Assembly: GCA_025353165.1 (NCBI GenBank)
Contig: JANXRE010000121.1
Coordinates: 41,667 to 105,666, forward strand
From: Acidobacteriota bacterium
GTDB taxonomy: Bacteria; Acidobacteriota; Terriglobia; Bryobacterales; Bryobacteraceae
Direction of reading: 5' to 3'
Length of the DNA stretch: 64,000 nucleotides
Each line of letters opens with the position of its first letter. The stretch's first letter is position 1. The notes under the pieces are model-generated. The model did no database searches. It worked only from the letters and a program-made list of their open reading frames with translations, and was not told where the DNA came from. Made by a program: the position numbers and the translations under genes. Shown here piece after piece: positions 55,001 through 63,381 of this stretch.

Positions 55001-55315
55001 CACGGCGTCCACTCTGCTCTCTACCGCCACGTTCACGAGGACGTTCTTGGTGACCGCCGTCTTGAATCCCGCTTTTTCCACTGTGACCGTGTATTTCCCG
55101 AGCGATAGTTCCGGTGCCCGGTAGGAGCCGTCGTCCGTGGTTGCGGTTTCGCGGACCTGGCCGGTTTCCGGGTTGCGGATAGTCACCTTGGCACCCGCCA
55201 CGAACGCCCCCGATTGGTCGGTGACATTTCCTAAGACCGTGCCGCGGAAGGTCTGCCCGAGACCCATCGCCGCCCAGATGCAAAACAGAACTCCCAACCA
55301 AAACAACTTCTTCAT
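52067..55315 (-). CDS. Second Oar-type TonB-dependent receptor
   Basis: 1082 residues with a strong Shine-Dalgarno (AGGGGGA) just before the ATG at 55315. A signal peptide (about 1-21) precedes a carboxypeptidase-regulatory-like domain (about 22-110, [20 protein letters not shown]). A plug region with [18 protein letters not shown] and [36 protein letters not shown] follows, then a large barrel ending [11 protein letters not shown]. The ligand is unknown; the neighbouring porin hints at a carbohydrate, but that is weak. The receptor resembles the 45.9-kb receptor in domain order. Confidence 0.92.
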   Translation of the reverse strand: [1082 protein letters not shown]

Positions 55316-55397
55316 GAATTCCCCCTGAATTTTGTGCCTACATTCAACCCCGACCCTTCGATCCCTTGCGAATCATAAAAATGAGCACAAGGATATA

Positions 55398-55411
55398 TCA
55401 CCGCCTGGTGA
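55398..55411. promoter_or_regulatory. Small inverted repeat upstream of the second receptor gene
   Basis: TCACC-GCCT-GGTGA, a perfect 5-4-5 inverted repeat 83 bp upstream of the ATG at 55315, in the region that must carry the promoter of the minus-strand receptor. It is short and could be chance. Confidence 0.25.
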
Positions 55412-55491
55412 AGTCCTGCCACGCCAGAGTAGACCGAGGATATCCATAAAGTTACCCCGTTGAAGGCTCTCGTGTCAATCGCGATAAGTAT

Positions 55492-56184
55492 TCAATGGGG
55501 CAAATGACGCAGCGCCTGTTTCGCCTCGGCCAAGCGTGGGAATTGCCGTTCCGCGGCCTTGAATTCGCGAGTATGAACGCACCGCCGGGCGCCCCGGTAA
55601 TCAACCGGATAGCGCAAGTGCAATATCTCGTGGAACATCACGTACTCGAGCGCCACGCGGGGAACGTCCGGGCGGTCCAGCAATTTGCTGATCACGATGG
55701 TGTTGTGCGAGGGATCGTAGTGCCCCAGCGACCCGCGCGCGGACTTCCGGCTCCAACCGATCGCCGGCCGCGACATCAAGCCGTTAAAGTACTGGAAGTT
55801 CAGCTCCTCGAACAACTGGTCGAGGTCGTGGATGTCGCCCTGCGGCGCCAGGATCAGCTTGCGTCCCCGCTCCTGCCTCACCTGATGCAGCGTGTGACGC
55901 ACGTCGCGCCGGTTCAGATATCCGCGGTACCGGCGCGAGTAATCGGGCGGAACGCGCTTCCGGAACAGTTTGGAGAGCAGGATGAAAGCCAACGCTTCGA
56001 TCACCGGCGCGGGCGCCCCCTCCAGTACGTCGCTCATTCGGACGGACAACTTGCCTTCCTGCCACCGCGCCAGGGAGTTGGCGTTCGCGAAACGGCAGAA
56101 TTCCACCTCCACCGGCGGCGCGGGCGTCCGCGGGCGCAATTGCTGAAACACCCGCGAGTAAATCTGTTGCGGAGTTTCGAACAT
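55492..56184 (-). CDS. SprT/WSS1-like zinc metalloprotease domain protein
   Basis: 230 residues from the ATG at 56184; the frame runs on upstream without conservation. The zinc-protease HExxH is at 185-189 (VMFHEILHLRYP) with a third ligand His204 in RCVHTREF. The domain arrangement (DLDQLFEELNFQYFNGLMSRP, then SRKSARGSLGHYDPSHNTIVIS) matches SprT-like and related WSS1/DUF45-type metallopeptidases. These degrade or process proteins, sometimes linked to DNA. No substrate is evident. Confidence 0.82.
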   Translation of the reverse strand: MFETPQQIYSRVFQQLRPRTPAPPVEVEFCRFANANSLARWQEGKLSVRMSDVLEGAPAPVIEALAFILLSKLFRKRVPPDYSRRYRGYLNRRDVRHTLHQVRQERGRKLILAPQGDIHDLDQLFEELNFQYFNGLMSRPAIGWSRKSARGSLGHYDPSHNTIVISKLLDRPDVPRVALEYVMFHEILHLRYPVDYRGARRCVHTREFKAAERQFPRLAEAKQALRHLPH

Positions 56185-56215
56185 CGATTCATCGTAACAA
56201 AGGCTCCGGGCGATC

Positions 56216-56414
56216 GACGCCATCGATCTTTACTACCAGCATCGCGTCGATTATCGCCGCCTCTCCCCCCTTTCAGGGCGGCAAGGAGGATGCGGCCTCG
56301 CCCGCGGTCGAGTTCACTCCAGAGGCCATGCGCCGCATCGACGGGATCGCGCCGAAGGGCGTAGCCGCCGGCTCGCGCTATCCGGAAGCGGCGATGGCAT
56401 CCGTGAATGGCTGA
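56216..56414 (+). pseudogene. Fossil of an aldo/keto reductase gene
   Basis: Between fabH and the SprT-like gene lie two fragments of an AKR. In one frame from 56216 the sequence reads DAIDLYYQHRVD, a well-known AKR segment containing the catalytic-loop His. In another frame, ending at the stop 56412-56414, it reads FTPEAMRRIDGIAPKGVAAG with RYPEAAMASVNG, the AKR C-terminus. The barrel middle between them is gone. It is therefore a deletion remnant. It most resembles the YajO/Tas type. Confidence 0.7.
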
Positions 56415-56456
56415 TTCTCCTGTATTCTGAAGATTCCGCATTGTTCAGGAGGATTC

Positions 56457-57446
56457 TTGGCGAACGCGAAGATCAGTGCGCTGGGGTGCTATGTGCCGCC
56501 CCGCGTGCTCACGAATCGAGACCTGGAGAAGATGGTCGCGACCACCGACGAGTGGATCCTGTCTCGCACCGGCATACGGGAGCGCCATATCGCCGATCCC
56601 GAAGTCGCCACCTCCGACCTCGCATACGAAGCTGCCAAGATCGCTCTCGATCAACGCGGCATCGGCGCCTCGGAGCTCGATGCGATTCTCGTCTGCACGG
56701 TGACGCCGGACATGATGTTTCCCTCCACCGCGTGCATCGTTCAGCACCGGCTGGGAGCCACGCGCGCCTGGGGCTTCGATCTCATCGCCGCTTGCTCGTC
56801 GTTCGTCTACGGACTGACCACCGCCGCCAGTTTCGTGAAATCGGGGACGCACAAGAAGGTGCTCGTGATCGGCGCCGACTGCATGTCGCGCATCATCGAC
56901 TACACAGATCGGGCGACCTGTATTCTATTCGGCGACGGCGCCGGTGCGATGCTGGTGGAAGCCGCCGAGGATGGCGAACCGGGTTTCATCGACTTCAACA
57001 ACGAAATCGACGGCTCCGGCGCCGGCGACTTGAATATGCCGGCCGGAGGAAGCCGGATGCCTGCGTCGCATGAAACGGTCGACCAGCGGCTGCACTATGT
57101 CAAGCAGCACGGGCAGCAGGTGTTCAAGTACGCCGTTCGTAAGATGTACGAATCCAGCCGCGATCTGCTCGCCCGGAACAATTTTACCGGCGAGGACGTC
57201 GCGGTATTCATACCGCATCAGGCCAACATTCGGATCATCAACGCCGCCGCGGATCGGTTGGGAATCGATCCCTCCAAGGTGATTATCAACATTCAGGATT
57301 ACGGCAACACGACCTCCGCCACTCTCCCGCTGGCGACGCGCGACGCGATCGCGGCGGGAAAATTGGAGAAAGGCGGGCTGGTGGTGTTCGCCGCGGTCGG
57401 CGCGGGTTACACCGTGGGCTCCAACCTCTGGCGCTGGGCATTCTGA
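56457..57446 (+). CDS. fabH: 3-oxoacyl-ACP synthase III (FabH)
   Basis: 329 residues from the TTG at 56457, which has a strong Shine-Dalgarno (AGGAGG, 56447-56452). The thiolase fold carries the catalytic triad: Cys113 in [11 protein letters not shown], His254 in [10 protein letters not shown] and Asn284 in [26 protein letters not shown] opens the domain. FabH condenses acetyl-CoA with malonyl-ACP to start fatty-acid synthesis. No other fab genes are adjacent. Confidence 0.95.
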   Translation: MANAKISALGCYVPPRVLTNRDLEKMVATTDEWILSRTGIRERHIADPEVATSDLAYEAAKIALDQRGIGASELDAILVCTVTPDMMFPSTACIVQHRLGATRAWGFDLIAACSSFVYGLTTAASFVKSGTHKKVLVIGADCMSRIIDYTDRATCILFGDGAGAMLVEAAEDGEPGFIDFNNEIDGSGAGDLNMPAGGSRMPASHETVDQRLHYVKQHGQQVFKYAVRKMYESSRDLLARNNFTGEDVAVFIPHQANIRIINAAADRLGIDPSKVIINIQDYGNTTSATLPLATRDAIAAGKLEKGGLVVFAAVGAGYTVGSNLWRWAF

Positions 57447-57447
57447 G

Positions 57448-57702
57448 GTGGAACGGGCGCACAAGTTCGTCAGCCTCGCGTTCCTGTGCTACGACGATCC
57501 GCACTACGATCACCGCTCGTTTCATGCCCGCGCGCGGGCGATGCTGGCCAGCCATCCGGAATTGGCCGGAGCCAACATCTGGGCCGCGTCGGCCGCCGGC
57601 GACGCCGACGCCGTCGAATCGTTTCTGGACCGCGATGGCGAGCTCGTAAACCGCCCGGGGCTCCACGGCTGGCCGCCGCTGCGGGAGCACGGCGCACGAT
57701 AG
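57448..57702 (+). pseudogene. Truncated ankyrin-repeat protein fragment
   Basis: 84 codons from the GTG at 57448 immediately after fabH. The sequence includes SFHARARAMLASHPELAGANIWAASAAGDADAVESFLDRDGELVNRPGLHGWPPLR, the first ankyrin repeat of a larger acidobacterial protein type. It ends abruptly at 57702 inside a 19-bp tandem repeat. It is likely a remnant of a longer gene or a very short protein. Confidence 0.5.
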
Positions 57703-57732
57703 ACTGAAAACAGCACGATAGATTGAAAACAG
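57695..57732. repeat. Tandem 19-bp duplication
   Basis: Two adjacent 19-bp copies, CACGATAGACTGAAAACAG and CACGATAGATTGAAAACAG (one mismatch). They contain the stop of the ankyrin fragment and end three bases before the AAGGAGGG Shine-Dalgarno of the inositol oxygenase gene. Confidence 0.85.
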
Positions 57733-57745
57733 AAGGAGGGCCGCA

Positions 57746-58582
57746 GTGACCGGACCGCTGAACAACCTCGAACAGTTGGATGAATTCGTGGCATCCCGTT
57801 ACGACCCGAGCAAGGCCGAAGATCAGTTCCGCGATCACAGCGGCGCCCAGCCGGGCGTGCGCGAGTTTTACCGCCTCAATCACATCCATCAGACGCGCGA
57901 TTTCGTTCTCGAGAAGAAGCGCCGGTATCTTGGCCTGGATAAGACCCGCATGGGAATCTGGGAGGCGCTCGAGTATCTCAACACCCTGGTGGACGACAGC
58001 GATCCGGACACGGACCTTAGCCAGATCGAGCACAATCTGCAAACTGCCGAAGCGATTCGCCGGGATGGCCAGCCGCGCTGGTTCGTCCTGGCCGGTCTCG
58101 TTCACGATTTGGGGAAAGTCCTTTGCCTGTGGGGCGAGCCGCAGTGGGCCGTGGTGGGCGACACTTTCCCGACCGGCTGCGCATATTCCGACAAGATCGT
58201 CTTTCACGAGTTCTTTCGCGACAATCCCGATTACGGGCGCCCGGAGTATCAATCGAAGCTGGGTATTTACGAGGAGAACGGGGGCCTGGACAAGGTCGAT
58301 CTGTCCTGGGGCCACGACGAATATCTCTACTGGGCCATGCGGGACTACCTGCCCGAGCCCGCTCTCTACATGATCCGGTATCACTCGTTTTACCCCGGCC
58401 ATCAGGAGGGCGCCTACGACTATCTCATGAACGCCCACGACCGCGAGATGTTCGACTGGGTTCGGAAATTCAATCCGTACGACCTCTATTCGAAGGCTGG
58501 CGAGAAAGTCGATGTCCGGAACCTGCGGCCGTACTACGAAGAATTAATCCGCGAATATTTCCCGGAAAAGATCCGCTTCTGA
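57746..58582 (+). CDS. myo-Inositol oxygenase
   Basis: 278 residues from the GTG at 57746, with AAGGAGGG upstream. It is the size and motif order of MIOX. The di-iron ligands are all in place: His96 in QIEHNLQ, His120-Asp121 in GLVHDLGK, His190 in SWGHDEY, His213 in RYHSFYPGH and Asp246 in FNPYDLYSK. It converts myo-inositol to D-glucuronate with O2. MIOX is best known from eukaryotes; bacterial members are scattered. No glucuronate or inositol catabolic genes are adjacent in the window. Confidence 0.93.
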   Translation: MTGPLNNLEQLDEFVASRYDPSKAEDQFRDHSGAQPGVREFYRLNHIHQTRDFVLEKKRRYLGLDKTRMGIWEALEYLNTLVDDSDPDTDLSQIEHNLQTAEAIRRDGQPRWFVLAGLVHDLGKVLCLWGEPQWAVVGDTFPTGCAYSDKIVFHEFFRDNPDYGRPEYQSKLGIYEENGGLDKVDLSWGHDEYLYWAMRDYLPEPALYMIRYHSFYPGHQEGAYDYLMNAHDREMFDWVRKFNPYDLYSKAGEKVDVRNLRPYYEELIREYFPEKIRF

Positions 58583-58620
58583 TCGGGGGGGGTTTATCTG
58601 TCCCTTCCGCTCAGCCGCGA

Positions 58621-58860
58621 TTAGTCCGTGAAGAACTCGTCGCAGAGTTCGGACTCCGGAATAAACCGGCATGCCTGGCGGTAGATCGCGTGGATGGTGC
58701 CACGGTCGATCTCGTCAGGATTGGGAATGGTTAAAATCTGCTTTTGAACATTCTCCAGAAAGCCGCCCCAAAACCACGGTTCATCCCCAGCCGGACAAAG
58801 GTAGAGCATCTGCGGGTAATAGCGGTTCACGAGTTCTCGCAGTTGGTGCCCAGCCTGAAC
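58621..58860 (-). pseudogene. Unrecognised gene remnant
   Basis: About 75 codons on the minus strand (HQLRELVNRYYPQML, GFLENVQKQILTIPNPDEID, IHAIYRQACRFIPESELC) look like real protein and end at 58621. Upstream the reading degenerates into Arg/Ser-rich, non-protein-like sequence. I do not recognise the family. It could be a decayed or truncated gene. Confidence 0.35.
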
Positions 58861-59333
58861 CTCAGTGTGACCAGCACAGCAAAGACCATTACGCCCAACT
58901 CCGCGCCCAGGCACACACGGGCGAGCTCTTCGCGGAGTTGCGGACCGGCTTTTGGCGGTGCTCATCGCCATGTTTGATTTCCGGCACCCTGTACGATCCC
59001 AACCGGCGGACAGCAGCCGCGACCCAGTGAACTCCGCTGTACTCGACCACCCTCGCGCAGAGGATAGCGCAACGCAGGGATGCGACCTGAGCACTGCCGC
59101 GAGTGCGGACTGGCCGGGGCGGTTACAGTCGCCCCGGCTCCCAAAAAACAGTCTGCCGGAAAGCGATAACAAACGGTGGGGAGTCCCCCCCGGGGTCGTT
59201 TTGCGTTTTGCCGTATTCCGGGACGGATGGCAATTCTTTTCGATCATTCGAATTTGCTCGCGGCCGTAATCGGCGAGGACTGGCGGGCCACAAGGGCGCA
59301 GTCTAGTCCGGGAGATCTTCATCGCGGTAGGCT
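58861..59333. other. Intergenic region with no supported gene
   Basis: About 470 bp before the second Gfo/Idh/MocA gene. One plus-strand frame (58671-59030) has a weakly protein-like segment (SKDHYAQLRAQAHTGELFAELR), but no start or domain supports it. Probably decayed sequence. The promoter of the 59.3-kb oxidoreductase must lie near its right end. Confidence 0.35.
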
Positions 59334-59345
59334 ATGCTGCTAGTC

Positions 59346-60647
59346 ATGCCGACGACACGCCGCCAATTCATTGCCTCAGGGACTCTGGCCGCAGCCGCTC
59401 TCGGTGCGAACGATTCCATCCGCGCCGGACTGATCGGGTGCGGTGGGCGCGGGCGCTCGCTGCTGGAACTATTCCAAAAGGATCCGTCATGCCGCATCGT
59501 GGCGATCGCCGACGTGGATCAGGGACGGCTTGAGGAGACACGGGCATCGCTCTCTCCTCCGCCCGCCACGTATTCGGACTTTCGGCGTCTGCTCGATCGG
59601 AACGACATCGACGCCGTGATCATTGCCACCCCAGATCACTGGCACGCCATTCCTGCTCTTCAAGCGATGCGCTCCGGGAAAAATGTATACCTAGAAAAAC
59701 CGATCGGGCACACCGTGGAAGAAGGCGCCATGCTGGTCGCCGAAGCCGGGCGTAGCGGCCGGCTTGTCGAAGTGGGTCTGCAGCAGCGGAGCGGGACCTT
59801 GTTTGCCGACGCCGCGCGCCTCATTCAGAATGGGACGCTGGGAAGGATCAGCATGGTTCATTGCCTAAACGTCTGGAACCAGAGCGATTCCGGCAATTTG
59901 GATTATACGATTCTCCGGCCCGCTCATTCGCGCGCTCATGGTCTCGGGCGCCCGCCGGATGCTGAACCTCCAGTGGGAGTGGATTACGACTTCTGGCTCG
60001 GCCCCGCACCGAAACGCCGCTTCAATCCCAACCGCTTTCATTGGAACTACCTGTACTTCTGGGATTACTCAGGCGGGATGGTGATCACCTGGGGTGTCCA
60101 CATGCTCGACAGTGTGCGACAGTTACTGGGTCTGGGCTGGCCCAGTTCGGTTACGGCTTCCGGAGGGCGTCATGTGCTCGACGATATGCGCGAGACGCCA
60201 GACACACTGGTCGTCGTATTCGATTACCCGAACCTGACGCTCACCTGCTCGGTACAACATGCAAACGCGTTCCCCTGGGGGAACCCAAAAATGGATCATG
60301 GCATTCAGATTATGGGTACCAAGGGGACGATGCTCCTCACGCGCGAGGGTTACCGCATCGTGCCCGAAGGAGAGAACACGACTTCAATCGTGAGCCCTGC
60401 CAGCTTAGACGCCGGCGATGGCGCGCATCAACTCCGGTTTCTCGAATCCGTGCGCTCGGGCAAACCGCCTGTTTGCGGCATTCGCGAGGCGCATATATCC
60501 ACCGCATCGCTGCAACTGGCCAACATCAGCTACCGCACGGGCCGCAAGGTGTTTTGGGATCAGGCGCGCCAACAGATTACTGGCGATAGCGGAGCTTCGC
60601 GTTATCTCACAAAGGACTACCGCAAACCATGGTCACTCACCACGTAA
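59346..60647 (+). CDS. Tat-exported Gfo/Idh/MocA-family oxidoreductase
   Basis: About 433 residues from the ATG at 59346 (ATG 59334 is in frame), leading into TRRQFIASGTLAAAALG, a twin-arginine signal. The Rossmann domain has AGLIGCGGRGRSLLEL and VAIADVDQGR, then IDAVIIATPDHWHAIPAL and YLEKPIGHTVEEGAM, the family Lys-Pro motif. The C-terminal half begins near VDYDFWLGPAPKRRF and contains DYSGGMVITWGVHMLD, typical of the exported subgroup. It overlaps the ThuA-like gene by 19 bp, so the pair is one unit. Confidence 0.9.
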   Translation: MPTTRRQFIASGTLAAAALGANDSIRAGLIGCGGRGRSLLELFQKDPSCRIVAIADVDQGRLEETRASLSPPPATYSDFRRLLDRNDIDAVIIATPDHWHAIPALQAMRSGKNVYLEKPIGHTVEEGAMLVAEAGRSGRLVEVGLQQRSGTLFADAARLIQNGTLGRISMVHCLNVWNQSDSGNLDYTILRPAHSRAHGLGRPPDAEPPVGVDYDFWLGPAPKRRFNPNRFHWNYLYFWDYSGGMVITWGVHMLDSVRQLLGLGWPSSVTASGGRHVLDDMRETPDTLVVVFDYPNLTLTCSVQHANAFPWGNPKMDHGIQIMGTKGTMLLTREGYRIVPEGENTTSIVSPASLDAGDGAHQLRFLESVRSGKPPVCGIREAHISTASLQLANISYRTGRKVFWDQARQQITGDSGASRYLTKDYRKPWSLTT

Positions 60648-61348
60648 GCCGCCGCACCCTGCTCGTCGCCGCTTCAGCCGGATTGGCTCGCGGCGCCTCG
60701 CCCGTTCGTCTGTTGGTCGTGACCGGTGGCCATGAGTTCCATGAGAGCTTCTGGGATGTTTTCAAGAACCGGGAATGGAAGATGGAACAGCGCGCTCACG
60801 AGCCGGCCGACACGTGCACGGTCTATGACCGTCCAATCGCGCCGGACTTCGATGCCGTGCTGCTCTATGACATGCCGCGGAACATCACTGAGGCACAACA
60901 GCGAAATTTTCTGGCACTTTTCGAACACGGCGTGGGCGTCGTCGTTCTACATCACGCTCTGGCAGGACTCCAGCAGTGGGGCGCCTTTGAAGAGATCACG
61001 GGACTGCGCATGCGCGAGAAGGGTGAAGGTGGCCTGCCGCCTTACATCTATAAACACGACGTAGATTTTGAGCTTCAGCGCGTGGAACTGAAGCACCCGG
61101 TATTGGAGGGAGTTCCTTCCTTTCCGGTTCTTGATGAGACCTATGGGCGAATGTATTACCATCCGGACATCCAGCCGCTGATGGTCACGAATCACGCGAC
61201 CAGCATACCGGTGGTCGTGTGGACACGAACGTATAAGAACTCTCGCTTGGTGATGATCCAGCCTGGCCATGGGCCACAGATCTTTGTCAACCAGGCTTTC
61301 CGCCGACTGATTGCCAATTCGGTCCAATGGGTGCAGCGCCGCAAGTAA
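60629..61348 (+). CDS. Tat-exported ThuA-like protein
   Basis: 239 residues. A twin-arginine-type signal (SRRTLLVAASAGLARGA) precedes a ThuA/trehalose-utilisation-like class I glutamine-amidotransferase-like fold: VRLLVVTGGHEFHESFWDVF, DAVLLYDMPRNITEAQ, VGVVVLHHALAGLQ and MYYHPDIQPLMVTNH. ThuA-like proteins are thought to act on carbohydrate substrates (for example trehalose oxidation). The start lies inside the oxidoreductase gene, so the two probably act together on a sugar. Confidence 0.85.
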   Translation: MVTHHVSRRTLLVAASAGLARGASPVRLLVVTGGHEFHESFWDVFKNREWKMEQRAHEPADTCTVYDRPIAPDFDAVLLYDMPRNITEAQQRNFLALFEHGVGVVVLHHALAGLQQWGAFEEITGLRMREKGEGGLPPYIYKHDVDFELQRVELKHPVLEGVPSFPVLDETYGRMYYHPDIQPLMVTNHATSIPVVVWTRTYKNSRLVMIQPGHGPQIFVNQAFRRLIANSVQWVQRRK

Positions 61349-61607
61349 CTGGCGGCACACCACTGAGTGCCGCACAATATAGCGGATCTATTTCGAATGG
61401 CAGTGATGAGATTGGGCCGGCGACGCATACGGCGCAAGGTGCGTCGCGCACCCTCGCTGAGTTGCCACAGATCTCGCGGGCAGACGGCATACAACGAAAA
61501 GGTCGCTCCATTCGAATGGACGAAAGCCTCTACAGGTTCGTCGAGTATTGGATGTGGGCTGTGCCACGGGTCCGGACCGGTTAGTCTCTAGCCACGTCGT
61601 TTGCCCG

Positions 61608-61695
61608 GTGCAAGAATTCTCGATCGGCGCGTTCCTGCTCGATCTTGACGATCCTTCCAAAGTGATTGCCTGCGCGAAGCCTCACTTCACTCTAA
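61608..61695 (+). pseudogene. Glycosidase-like (GH130-type) fragment
   Basis: One frame reads EFSIGAFLLDLDDPSKVIA followed by CAKPHF, which resembles the GH130 mannoside-phosphorylase block GAALLDLEDPSKVIARTREP. The surrounding sequence has stops and no barrel. It is a short fossil in the 61.35-62.28 kb region. Confidence 0.4.
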
Positions 61696-61830
61696 TTCCG
61701 CTGCCAGCCGTGGCCGGACCTGGCTGTATGCCTCATTGCCGGTCGATGATGTGGGCTAATCGCAACCTTGCTGCCTCTTAGTGCTCAGGATTGTTGCTCC
61801 AACTGATCGCTGCGTACGTGTATCCGCGGC

Positions 61831-61994
61831 GTAGCCCTGACTCATTTCGATGGCAAGGGCAATCTGACATGACGCAGGTGGACCACATAGTCCGCAACAG
61901 CACGCCACCATCGCAGGGGTGGACGGCGGGCAGCGGGCCCGATACCGTGGTCGACGCCAATGCCGTCACCAGCGTCGGCATACGACTAAAATAA
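61831..61994 (+). pseudogene. Fragment of an acidobacterial conserved secreted protein
   Basis: VALTHFDGKGNLT then a stop at 61870; the second frame restarts at 61869 with MTQVDHIVRNSTPPSQGW and TAGSG. Together they make the block FDGKGNLTQVDHIVRNGTPP-like of a known conserved acidobacterial protein type, from memory. A 5-nt duplication (TGACATGACG) explains the break. The remaining part is lost. From 61995 to 62277 I see no gene. Confidence 0.5.
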
Positions 61995-62277
61995 TGGCGG
62001 CGTAAACGGTCGGGGCGCGGCGTCCCGGCATTTCCTTGCGAACGCCGGTTTTGGAAAGATTTTCTGCCATCGTCCCCCGGATCTGTAAGTTGGGCAGGTT
62101 TCCGCCGGGCGAACCCCCTGGTGCGCGGCCGGCCGCCTGGCCGGCCTCTTCGAATTGAACGACAGCCCCCTCTGGAACCCGGCACCAATCCGCAAAACCG
62201 AGGCGACACGCCGCCGGGTTTGGTTGCGGCTATGCCACGGTGTGTTCATCGGAGTTCACCGGCGGTCCGAGAAGTGC

Positions 62278-63381
62278 TCACCCCAACGCCCGCCCGAACG
62301 CGCCGAGGAAATGATCCACGCCTTCCGCGGTCGCCAGCGGCCCCATGATGCCGATCCGAAAGATCTGGCCCGCCAGCGGCCCCAACCCGCCCGCAATCTC
62401 GATCCCATCTTCCTCCAGGAGCCGCGACCGGACCTGGCGCTCGTCGACTCCCGCGGGCACCCGCACCGTGTTTAGGTTTGGGATCCGCCGGCCCGGCGCA
62501 ACGTGCATCTGTAGCCCCATCGCTTGCACCCCGGCCACGAAACGCTCGTGGGCCTCCAGATGCCGCCGCCACCGGCCCTCCAGCCCCTCCGCTTCGATGG
62601 CGCGCAGCGCCTCGCTAAGTGCGTAGAACATGGAGACCGGCGCGGTGTGGTGATATTTGTGGGGCGCGTCGTAATACTCGCGCAGGAGTTTCAGGTCGAG
62701 ATACCAGACCTCGACGGGATCCTTCCGGCGGTCCAGCCGCTCCATCGCGCGTGCGGAAATCGTGATCGGCGCCAGGCCGGGTGGGCAGCTCAAGCCTTTC
62801 TGCGTGCAACTGTACGCGATATCCACGCCATTCGCGTCCGCCGCGATCTCGTTTGCGCCGAGCGAGGTGACCACATCCGCGATCGCCAGCGCCCCAGCCC
62901 GATGCGCGGCGTCGCAGATGCCCTTCCCAGGTTGCATCGCCCCCGTCGAGGTCTCCGCATGCACGAACGCAACCGTGCCGGGTTTATCGCGCTCGATCAG
63001 CTCGGCGCCTTCGTCGTCGCCGAAGACTTTTCCCCACGGCTTCTGCCATTGGACGACCTCTGCTCCGTGCCGCCTTCCCATCTCGGCGATTCTCTCCGCA
63101 AAATATCCGGCCGAGAAAACGCCCAGCCGCGTCCCGGGCTCGACGAAGTTGCAGATGGCCGCCTCCATCCCGGCGCTGCCGGTTCCGGAGATGGCCAGCG
63201 TCATCTCGTTGGCCGTGCCAAAAACCCGGCGTAGCCCCTGCCGGACCTCGTCCACCACCTCCAGAAAACAGGGGTCGAGGTGCCCGACCAATGGCTGCGT
63301 CATCGAGTTGTACACGCGCGGCTCCACCTGGGTGGGGCCGGGACCATACAGCAGGCGTTTGGGAGGATAGGAGACCGTCAT
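62278..63381 (-). CDS. Class V aminotransferase (alanine-glyoxylate/serine-pyruvate type)
   Basis: 367 residues. The PLP site is SCTQKGLSCPPG with Lys195, and Asp169 in ALAIADVVTSLG pairs with the cofactor. LLYGPGPTQVEPRVYNSMTQPLVGHLDPCFLEV at the start is the class V signature for alanine-glyoxylate or serine-glyoxylate aminotransferases. It transfers amino groups between alanine or serine and glyoxylate or pyruvate. It is the last protein gene before the rRNA operon and is transcribed away from it. Confidence 0.92.
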   Translation of the reverse strand: MTVSYPPKRLLYGPGPTQVEPRVYNSMTQPLVGHLDPCFLEVVDEVRQGLRRVFGTANEMTLAISGTGSAGMEAAICNFVEPGTRLGVFSAGYFAERIAEMGRRHGAEVVQWQKPWGKVFGDDEGAELIERDKPGTVAFVHAETSTGAMQPGKGICDAAHRAGALAIADVVTSLGANEIAADANGVDIAYSCTQKGLSCPPGLAPITISARAMERLDRRKDPVEVWYLDLKLLREYYDAPHKYHHTAPVSMFYALSEALRAIEAEGLEGRWRRHLEAHERFVAGVQAMGLQMHVAPGRRIPNLNTVRVPAGVDERQVRSRLLEEDGIEIAGGLGPLAGQIFRIGIMGPLATAEGVDHFLGAFGRALG

